Source of the DNA: Salinilacustrithrix flava
GTDB taxonomy: Bacteria; Actinomycetota; Acidimicrobiia; Acidimicrobiales; Salinilacustritrichaceae
DNA length: 64,000 bases
Direction: 5' to 3'
Assembly (NCBI RefSeq): GCF_041228405.1
Contig: NZ_CP133888.1
Coordinates: 310,001 to 374,000, forward strand
Under the pieces are notes generated by a model. The model saw only the letters and a list, made by a program, of their open reading frames with translations. It was not told where the DNA came from and searched no databases. The translations under genes and the position numbers were made by a program. Below, in pieces: positions 58,835 through 64,000 of the stretch (position 1 is the first letter of the stretch; each line of letters opens with the position of its first letter).

Positions 58835-58840
58835 TACGCT
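58835..58840 (+). promoter_or_regulatory. -10 hexamer TACGCT for acyltransferase gene
   Basis: It lies 7 nt before the ATG at 58848. Confidence 0.42.
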
Positions 58841-58847
58841 CCCCGCC

Positions 58848-59735
58848 ATGGCCCGCCCCACCGCTGAGTCGGTCCGCGCCGCCGGACAGCTCCTGCCGGT
58901 GCACGTGCCGCCCACGGCAGCGCCCGAGCTGGACGACCCGAGGGTCTCCGACGTCGACGAGTGGGGCCGCTCCGAGCGCACACGGCGGCTGGCCCGGACG
59001 CTGTTCGCGCCGATGTACGACCGCTGGTTCCGGGTCGAGTGGGAGGGGTTGGAGAAGATCCCGACCGACGGCGGAGCGCTGCTCGTGGCCAACCACGCGG
59101 CCGCGATCCCGAGCGACGCACCGGTGATCATGCACGGCATCGAGACCGAGCTGCAGCGTCCCGTCTACGGCCTGGCCGACGAGCTGTTCAAGAAGGTGCC
59201 CGTGGTCGGCACGCTCTGGTCCCGGGCCGGCGGCGTGCTGGCCCACCCGGACAACGCCTACCGCCTCCTGCGCCAGCAGCAGCAGCTGGTGCTCGTGTTC
59301 CCCGAGGGCTCCAAGGGGCCGGGCAAGACCTTCGACGAGCGCTACCAGCTGCGCCGCTTCGGCCGGGCCGGGTTCGTGCAGATCGCCATGCGAGCCGGCG
59401 TGCCCGTGATCCCCATCGCCGTGGTGGGCGCCGAGGAGTCGATGCCGATGCTGGCGAACCTGACCCCGCTGGCCAAGGCGCTCGGCCTCCCCTACGCGCC
59501 CGTCACCGCCAACATGTTGGCCTTCGGACCCCTGCTCGGGCCGCTCGGGGCGCTGGTCCACCTGCCGGCCAAGTTCAAGCTCCGGGTCCTCGATCCGGTC
59601 CACTTCGACGTCCCGCCCGACCAACCCCGGTACAGCCGCAGCAAGGTGATGGACGAGGCCGAGTCGATCCGCGAGCAGATCCAGGATGCGCTGTACGACA
59701 TGCTGCGCCACCGCCGATCCGTCTGGAGCGGGTGA
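58848..59735 (+). CDS. PlsC-like lysophospholipid acyltransferase
   Basis: This 295-residue acyltransferase has the NH-x-D-type active site in LLVANHAAAIPSDAPVI and the phosphate-binding block VLVFPEGSKGPGKTFDERYQ. The body is amphipathic without clear membrane helices. The Asp lies further from the His than in E. coli PlsC, as in other actinobacterial members. It acylates glycerol-phosphate or related lipids at the membrane. Its stop shares a base with the start of the next gene (TGATG). The pair resembles the mycobacterial Rv0502-Rv0501 neighbourhood. Confidence 0.85.
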   Translation: MARPTAESVRAAGQLLPVHVPPTAAPELDDPRVSDVDEWGRSERTRRLARTLFAPMYDRWFRVEWEGLEKIPTDGGALLVANHAAAIPSDAPVIMHGIETELQRPVYGLADELFKKVPVVGTLWSRAGGVLAHPDNAYRLLRQQQQLVLVFPEGSKGPGKTFDERYQLRRFGRAGFVQIAMRAGVPVIPIAVVGAEESMPMLANLTPLAKALGLPYAPVTANMLAFGPLLGPLGALVHLPAKFKLRVLDPVHFDVPPDQPRYSRSKVMDEAESIREQIQDALYDMLRHRRSVWSG

Positions 59736-60766
59736 TGGGCAAGCGCGTGCTCGTCACCGGCCTCGGCACGTTCTGGGGTGCCCGCGTCGCCAAGGCCCTC
59801 GAGGCCGACCCGGGCGTGGACGTCATCGTCGGCCTCGACACCCGCGAACCGCTGCTCGAGCTCGAGCGCACCGAGTACGTCAAGAGCGACGAGAACTACT
59901 CGATCCTCTCCCGCATCGTGGAGGCGACCCAGGTCGACACGATCGTGCACACGTTCCTGGTCGTGGACTCGACCCAGATGCGGGGTCGCACGATGCACGA
60001 GATCAACGTCATCGGCACGATGAACCTGTTCGCCGCGGCCACCGACTCCTCGGTCCGGACCGTGGTCGTGAAGTCCTCGTCCTACGTGTACGGCTGCGAG
60101 CCGAGCGACCCGGTGTGGTTCACCGAGGAGACGCCCCGGCAGAAGCCGCCCAAGCACCGGGTGGAGCGCTCGCTGGCCGAGGTGGAGAGCTACGTGCGCG
60201 ACTTCGCCGTCGACAACCCCCACGTGGCCGTCACCATGCTGCGGTTCTCCAACGTGCTCGGCCCCGAGCTGAGCACCCCGCTGTCACGCATGCTCGAGCT
60301 GCCCGTCGTGCCGCACGTGTTCGGCTTCGATCCCCGCTTCCAGTTCGTCCACGAGGACGACGTCGTGCGGGCGATGCTGTTCGTGCTCGACCACGAGCTG
60401 GCCGGCGTGTTCAACGTCGCCGGCGACGGCCTCCTGCCCTGGAGCGAGGTGGCGGGCATCTGCGGCAAGCGCACCGTGCCGCTCCCTCCGATCGGGCAGG
60501 GCCTGGTCACCGCAGCGCTCGCGCGGCTCGGGGTCGACATCCCGCCGGAGATCGTCGACCTGCTCAAGTACGGCCGGGGGTTGGACAACGGCCGCCTCAA
60601 GCGGGCCGGCTTCGACTACACGCACACCTCGGCGGGCGCCGTGCAGGCCTTCATCGAGTCGCTCCGCCTCAAGCGCACGGTGGGGCCCAAGGCCGAGTAC
60701 CAGTACGAGCGCGAGGTCGAGGACTTCTTCCGCCGCTCGCCGGCGGTCGTGCGCCGGCCGCGCTAG
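59735..60766 (+). CDS. NAD-dependent epimerase/dehydratase (extended SDR, GalE2-like)
   Basis: This 343-residue extended SDR begins with KRVLVTGLGTFWGARVAKAL (Rossmann Gly loop, GxxGxxG variant), followed by TIVHTFLVVDS, INVIGTMNLFAAATD, VVVKSSSYVYGCEP and the active-site neighbourhood PKHRVERSLAEVESYVRDF, where Tyr-x3-Lys is not clearly kept. Known relatives are annotated UDP-glucose epimerase-like, but the altered catalytic pair makes that doubtful. It is coupled to the acyltransferase gene. Confidence 0.8.
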   Translation: MGKRVLVTGLGTFWGARVAKALEADPGVDVIVGLDTREPLLELERTEYVKSDENYSILSRIVEATQVDTIVHTFLVVDSTQMRGRTMHEINVIGTMNLFAAATDSSVRTVVVKSSSYVYGCEPSDPVWFTEETPRQKPPKHRVERSLAEVESYVRDFAVDNPHVAVTMLRFSNVLGPELSTPLSRMLELPVVPHVFGFDPRFQFVHEDDVVRAMLFVLDHELAGVFNVAGDGLLPWSEVAGICGKRTVPLPPIGQGLVTAALARLGVDIPPEIVDLLKYGRGLDNGRLKRAGFDYTHTSAGAVQAFIESLRLKRTVGPKAEYQYEREVEDFFRRSPAVVRRPR

Positions 60767-60767
60767 C

Positions 60768-61238
60768 TCAGGATCGCTGGTCGACCTCTCGGTCGAGGTC
60801 GAGCGGCTGGACGACGGCTCGGGTGGCGTAGTCGCCCCACTCGTCCTCGGGCAGCAGGTACATGAGCTCGAACTCGTTGCCGTCGGGGTCTGCCCCGTAC
60901 AGCGACTTGGACACGCCGTGGTCGGACTGGCCGCGCAGCGCCCCGGCCTCGGCGAGCACCTCGCGTGCCCGGGCCAGCTCGTGGATGGACCCGACCCGCC
61001 AGGCCAGGTGGTAGAGGCCGGTGGCGCCGTGGGGCGGGCGGGGTGCGCCGCCGCCGACGCCGATGAGGCCGAGGTCATGGTGGTTGTCCGACCCGCCGGC
61101 ACGCAGGAAGGCGGCCCGGCCGGGCATCTCGTCCACGACCTGGAAGCCGAGGACATCGCGGTAGAACTCGACGGCGGTGGGGACGTCGCGCACGTAGAGC
61201 ACGGCGTGGTTGAGCTCGGTGACGTGGACGGGTTCCAT
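60768..61238 (-). CDS. VOC-family dioxygenase/glyoxalase-like protein
   Basis: This 156-residue vicinal-oxygen-chelate protein has two beta-alpha-beta3 units: TELNHAVLYVRDVPTAVEFY with the first metal His, GATGLYHLAWRVGSIHELAR with the second, and YGADPDGNEFELMYLLPEDE with the Glu ligand. It could be a catechol 2,3-dioxygenase-like extradiol enzyme or another VOC enzyme. It converges with the SDR gene (1 bp between stops). Confidence 0.87.
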   Translation of the reverse strand: MEPVHVTELNHAVLYVRDVPTAVEFYRDVLGFQVVDEMPGRAAFLRAGGSDNHHDLGLIGVGGGAPRPPHGATGLYHLAWRVGSIHELARAREVLAEAGALRGQSDHGVSKSLYGADPDGNEFELMYLLPEDEWGDYATRAVVQPLDLDREVDQRS

Positions 61239-61329
61239 GTGCGCTCCTCTGGCAGGACGACGGGGTCCGGTCGGGCCGGACCCCGGTCGTCGCTGGTGGT
61301 TCGGCGCCGCGTGGCGGCCGGTTGCGACC

Positions 61330-61899
61330 TCAGCCCTCGGCCACGGCCTGGACGTCGATCACGATCTTGACGTTCTTGCCCACGAGCACGCCACCGGTCT
61401 CCAGGGCCTGGTTCCAGGTGATGCCGAAGTCCTCGCGGTTGATCTCGGTCTCGCCGGCGAAGGCGATGCGGCCGTTGCCCCACGGGTCCTTGTTGGCGCC
61501 CTCGAACTCGACGTCGAGGGTCACGGGGCGGGTGACGTCCTTGACGGTGAGGTCGCCGTCGACCTTCCAGTCGTCGCCGGACTGGCGCACGCCGGTGGAG
61601 CGGAAGGTGACCTTCGGGAACTGGTCGACGTCGAGGAAGTCCGCCGACTTGACGTGGGTGTCGCGGTCCTCGGCGCCGGTGCTGAAGCTGGCGGCATCGA
61701 GGGAGACCTCGACCGAGCTCTGGGTGGGGTCTTCGCCGATGACGACGGTGCCGGACTCGATGGCGAAGCCGCCCCGGACCTTGGAGAGGCCGAGGTGACG
61801 GACCTGGAAGTCGGCGCTGCTGTGGCTCGGGTCGAGCTGGTAGGTGCCGGCGACGGGGACGGTGGTGTCGGCGGCGGTGCGGGTCAGGGTGTCAGACAT
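61330..61899 (-). CDS. YceI-family lipocalin-like protein
   Basis: This 189-residue YceI protein binds polyprenoid-type lipids in an extended lipocalin barrel. The layout is AGTYQLDPSHSSADFQVRHL, GGFAIESGTVVIGEDPTQSS, ADFLDVDQFPKVTFRSTGVR, DLTVKDVTRPVTLDVEFEGA and FAGETEINREDFGITWNQAL. No signal peptide is visible, so it is probably cytoplasmic, unlike the E. coli protein. It is divergent from a MarR regulator and has a strong promoter overlapped by palindromes, so MarR control is likely. Confidence 0.92.
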   Translation of the reverse strand: MSDTLTRTAADTTVPVAGTYQLDPSHSSADFQVRHLGLSKVRGGFAIESGTVVIGEDPTQSSVEVSLDAASFSTGAEDRDTHVKSADFLDVDQFPKVTFRSTGVRQSGDDWKVDGDLTVKDVTRPVTLDVEFEGANKDPWGNGRIAFAGETEINREDFGITWNQALETGGVLVGKNVKIVIDVQAVAEG

Positions 61900-61934
61900 G
61901 TTCGGTGCTCCTGGGGGGATCTTTGTCAGCGGGA

Positions 61935-61952
61935 TTGTTGCCTATACAACAA
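61935..61952. promoter_or_regulatory. MarR-type operator
   Basis: TTGTTG-CCTATA-CAACAA is an 18-bp palindrome with perfect 6-bp arms, just downstream of the YceI -10 box. A second palindrome, TTGC-GCGT-GCAA (61968-61979), covers the -35 box. AT-rich sequence is unusual for this DNA. Confidence 0.65.
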
Positions 61953-61979
61953 CATAGCAGCAGATCATTGCGCGTGCAA
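61951..61979 (-). promoter_or_regulatory. Promoter of the YceI gene
   Basis: On the minus strand, TTGCAC (61974-61979) and TATGTT (61951-61956) are separated by 17 bp, a good sigma-70-type arrangement. A CTCC-rich leader (AGGAGC on the coding strand) precedes the start codon, so this transcript has a ribosome site. Confidence 0.6.
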
Positions 61980-61990
61980 CGAGTTGTTCG

Positions 61991-61996
61991 TAGCGT
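61991..61996 (+). promoter_or_regulatory. -10 hexamer TAGCGT for MarR gene
   Basis: It lies 7 nt before the ATG at 62004. Confidence 0.4.
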
Positions 61997-62003
61997 GGAC
62001 GCC

Positions 62004-62489
62004 ATGGCCCTCCCCACCGATCCCGCCGAGCACCTCGACGACCCCCGCATCGAGGCCTACGGGATGCTGATCGAGGCCCACAACGAGCTCCACAACGCCT
62101 TGCAGCGCAACCTCGACGCGCAGGCCGGCGTGCCCATCGGCTGGCTCAGCGTGCTGATCCGCCTGGCCCGCTCCCCCGACAGCCGTCTGCGCATGACGGT
62201 GCTGGCTCGGGACATGACGATGAGCACGAGCGGCCTCACCCGCCTCATCGACCGGATGGAGGCCGAAGGGGTCGTGCGGCGGGAGGCGTGCCCGGAGGAC
62301 CGCCGCGGGCTGCTCGCCGTGCTCACCGAGCAGGGCCGATCGCTGCTGGCGTCCACCGCTCCGTGCCACGTCGCCGACCTCGAGCAGCTGCTCGGCGGCG
62401 CGCTGGACGAAGCCGAGCTGGGCCAGCTCACCGACCTGCTGCGTCGGGTGCGGGACCACGTCCGCGAGGTCGGGCCACCCCCGGGCTGA
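62004..62489 (+). CDS. MarR-family transcriptional regulator
   Basis: This 161-residue regulator has the MarR winged helix: IGWLSVLIRLARSPDSRLRM, LARDMTMSTSGLTRLIDRME (recognition helix), and AEGVVRREACPEDRRGLLAV with the wing. A Cys in ACPEDRR and another near the C terminus (TAPCHVADLEQLL) could sense thiol or oxidant stress, as in OhrR-like members, though this is inference. It is divergent from yceI with two palindromes between, so it probably represses both. Confidence 0.88.
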   Translation: MALPTDPAEHLDDPRIEAYGMLIEAHNELHNALQRNLDAQAGVPIGWLSVLIRLARSPDSRLRMTVLARDMTMSTSGLTRLIDRMEAEGVVRREACPEDRRGLLAVLTEQGRSLLASTAPCHVADLEQLLGGALDEAELGQLTDLLRRVRDHVREVGPPPG

Positions 62490-62517
62490 GGGGGATCGGT
62501 CTGCCAGACTCACCCCG

Positions 62518-63270
62518 ATGAGCCAGGTCACCACCGAGATCACCGACGGCGTCGCCGTCGTCACCCTGAACGACCCGGACAAGCGCAACGCGCTGAACCT
62601 CGGCATGGTGGAGGAGGTGACGGCTGCGCTGGACGCCATCGAGGCCGACGAGTCCGTCGGGGCCGTGGTCGTCACCGGTGAGCCGCCGGCCTTCTGCGCC
62701 GGCGCCGACCTCTCCCACCTGGGCTCCTCCCAGCGCGAGGGCCTGATGTCGATCTACCAGGGCTTCCTCCGCTTCGGACGCTGCCCGCTGCCCACCATCG
62801 CCGCGGTGAACGGCGCCGCCGTCGGGGCCGGGATGAACCTGGCCCTGGTCTGCGACGTGCGCATCGCCGCCGAGCGAGCGAAGTTCGACACCCGCTTCCT
62901 CCAGCTCGGCCTCCACCCCGGCGGCGGCCACACCTGGATGTACCGCCGCATCGCCGGCCCCCAGGCCGTCACCGCCGCCGTGCTGCTCGGTCAGGTCATG
63001 GACGGCAAGGAGGCCGAGCGCGTCGGCCTGGTCCATCGCTGCGTGCCCGACGCCGAGCTGCTCGACCACTGCATCGACATGGCCCGCGCCTCGGCGGAGG
63101 CGCCCCGGGACCTGGTGATGAAGATCAAGGCCTCGATCCAGGACATGGCCGACATCAGCGACCACGACGCCGCGGTCGAGCGCGAGCTGGACCCCCAGGT
63201 GTGGTCGCTGAACCAGCCGGCGTTCAAGGAGCGCCTCGCCGCGCTGCAGGCCAAGATCTCCAAGAAGTAG
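62518..63270 (+). CDS. Enoyl-CoA hydratase/isomerase family protein
   Basis: This 250-residue crotonase-fold protein has VAVVTLNDPDKRNALNLGMV, PAFCAGADLSHLG (oxyanion hole), VNGAAVGAGMNLALVCDVRI and LQLGLHPGGGHTWM. The two catalytic Glu of true enoyl-CoA hydratase are not at the usual places (FDTRFLQLGLHPGGG), so isomerase, hydrolase or another reaction is possible. It follows the MarR gene by 28 bp and could be in the same transcript. Confidence 0.87.
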   Translation: MSQVTTEITDGVAVVTLNDPDKRNALNLGMVEEVTAALDAIEADESVGAVVVTGEPPAFCAGADLSHLGSSQREGLMSIYQGFLRFGRCPLPTIAAVNGAAVGAGMNLALVCDVRIAAERAKFDTRFLQLGLHPGGGHTWMYRRIAGPQAVTAAVLLGQVMDGKEAERVGLVHRCVPDAELLDHCIDMARASAEAPRDLVMKIKASIQDMADISDHDAAVERELDPQVWSLNQPAFKERLAALQAKISKK

Positions 63271-63272
63271 CC

Positions 63273-63294
63273 GCAACACCAGCACTGCCAGAAC
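63273..63294 (-). repeat. 22-bp intergenic motif, copy 4
   Basis: On the minus strand it begins GTTCTGGCAGTGCTGGTGTT. It lies between the convergent enoyl-CoA hydratase and lipoprotein genes, starting 2 bp after the stop codon. Confidence 0.5.
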
Positions 63295-63318
63295 GGGTCG
63301 GACTGGCCGCCCGGGGGG

Positions 63319-64000
63319 TCAGTCGGCGAGGACGAAGCCGGCGTCGACGACGGCCAGGACCGCGGTCTGGGTCTCGGCGTCCTCGCTGGTGACCACGATC
63401 GACCAGACCCGGTCGTCGTCGGGGACGAGCAGCCGGCTCACGTAGGAGTCGATGGTCTCGCCGTCCTCGGCGGAGGGCTGCGCCAGGCGGAAGTCGATGC
63501 GGGCCCGGCCGTCGTCGGCCTCGACCACGTTCACGTCGGCGGCACCGGCCGCCAGCACCTCGGCCTCGGCGGCGGCACGCACGTCCTCGACGCTCGTCCC
63601 CTCCGCCACGTCCACCTTGATCTCGGCGACGCGCCCCTGGTCGTCCACGCCGGCGGCGTAGAAGAGCGCCCCTGTCGAGGCCACGTTCCGTGCCGCGTCC
63701 AGGAAGAAGGGCTCGGCCAGGCGGACGTCCTCGAGCTCGGCGAGGGCCTCGTCGTCGAGGCGGGTCGCGTTCCAGCCCTGGGGGACGGCGATGCCGAACC
63801 CGAGGGACGGGAACGGGGCGAAGGTGGTGCCGGCGATCTCGGGGACGTCGAGGTCGCCGGGGTCGGCCTCCTCCGTGCCGCCGTGACCGGGCAGCTCCGA
63901 CTGCTCCGGGAGGGGATCGGCCGCCGGCGGGCTGTCGTCGTCATCCCCGCAGCCGGCGAGGGCGGCGGCAGCGAGACCGGCGGCGAGCAGCGCGCTGCGG
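63319..64000 (-). CDS. Hypothetical lipoprotein (5' end outside window)
   Basis: This reading frame is open to the end of the window. The visible 226 residues begin within a signal peptide ending in the lipobox LAAAALAGCGDDDD. An acidic linker follows, then a domain of about 190 residues (FGIAVPQGWNATRLDDEALA, TGALFYAAGVDDQGRVAEIK, RARIDFRLAQPS, VWSIVVTSEDAE). It resembles surface lipoproteins with PsbP/LpqN-like folds but is not clearly one of them. The first few codons lie beyond base 64000. Confidence 0.75.
   Translation of the reverse strand, partial: RSALLAAGLAAAALAGCGDDDDSPPAADPLPEQSELPGHGGTEEADPGDLDVPEIAGTTFAPFPSLGFGIAVPQGWNATRLDDEALAELEDVRLAEPFFLDAARNVASTGALFYAAGVDDQGRVAEIKVDVAEGTSVEDVRAAAEAEVLAAGAADVNVVEADDGRARIDFRLAQPSAEDGETIDSYVSRLLVPDDDRVWSIVVTSEDAETQTAVLAVVDAGFVLAD

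Overview
The window reads as a chromosomal stretch of a high-GC Gram-positive actinobacterium. F420-type luciferase-like oxidoreductases, a MatB-type acyl-CoA synthetase, CorA, an Rv0501/Rv0502-like gene pair and a tRNA without an encoded CCA fit the Acidimicrobiia (Ilumatobacter/Iamia-like) better than streptomycetes or mycobacteria. That placement is an inference from gene style, not from a marker gene. Genes are packed tightly on both strands. No gap reaches 300 bp, and I see no insertion sequence, prophage, CRISPR array or rRNA.

Layout. 1-4.3 kb: the 3' part of a penicillin-acylase-type hydrolase, a DUF6174 lipoprotein and a lone sufB with an operator-like palindrome. 4.3-6.5 kb: an esterase and an AbiEi/DUF559-type protein bracketed on both sides by tandem pairs of a 48-bp inverted-repeat element. 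6.5-11.5 kb: a leftward group of metallo-hydrolase, flavin reductase and two ABC half-transporters that look like a heterodimeric exporter. 11.6-16.6 kb: a rightward five-gene group holding a selenoprotein of the UGSC family, whose in-frame TGA is followed by a SECIS-like hairpin. Its neighbours are an alpha/beta hydrolase, a thioredoxin-fold fusion, an MDR dehydrogenase and a proline-racemase-like enzyme with both catalytic cysteines replaced. 16.6-25.6 kb: a glutaredoxin-CcdA fusion, MutY, divergent mesaconyl-CoA hydratase and methylsuccinyl-CoA dehydrogenase (ethylmalonyl-CoA pathway), and an envelope operon of DUF2269, unknown, GT2 and OmpA-like genes. 25.6-35.7 kb: class I fumarase, DMT exporter, three LLM oxidoreductases, a membrane-anchored zinc metallopeptidase, nitronate monooxygenase and CorA. 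35.7-47.9 kb: two AMP-forming ligases, an acyl-CoA dehydrogenase/DUF952/cytochrome c operon, an SDR, a CapA-like protein, an SPFH/zinc-ribbon/membrane operon, a PhoX-like Tat protein and an RsbW-like ATPase. 48-64 kb: amidohydrolase and TetR with paired operators, another LLM, tRNA-Leu(UAA), two tandem class A PBPs, a RecB-like nuclease, an MFS exporter, a PlsC/SDR pair, a VOC protein, YceI/MarR with operators, an enoyl-CoA hydratase and the 3' part of a lipoprotein gene.

Three signals cut across the window. First, a TANNNT hexamer lies 6-8 nt before many start codons, so leaderless transcription is probably common. Second, a 48-bp palindromic element occurs five times. Third, a 22-bp intergenic motif, G(AA/TT)CTGGC(A/G)GT..., occurs four times in full.

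The strongest lead for an undescribed system is the selenoprotein operon at 11.58-16.63 kb. A CXXC thioredoxin fusion, a Sec-Gly-Ser-Cys protein and a Ser/Thr-type racemase-like enzyme are co-transcribed with a hydrolase and a dehydrogenase, and a CcdA-type disulfide relay is encoded next door.
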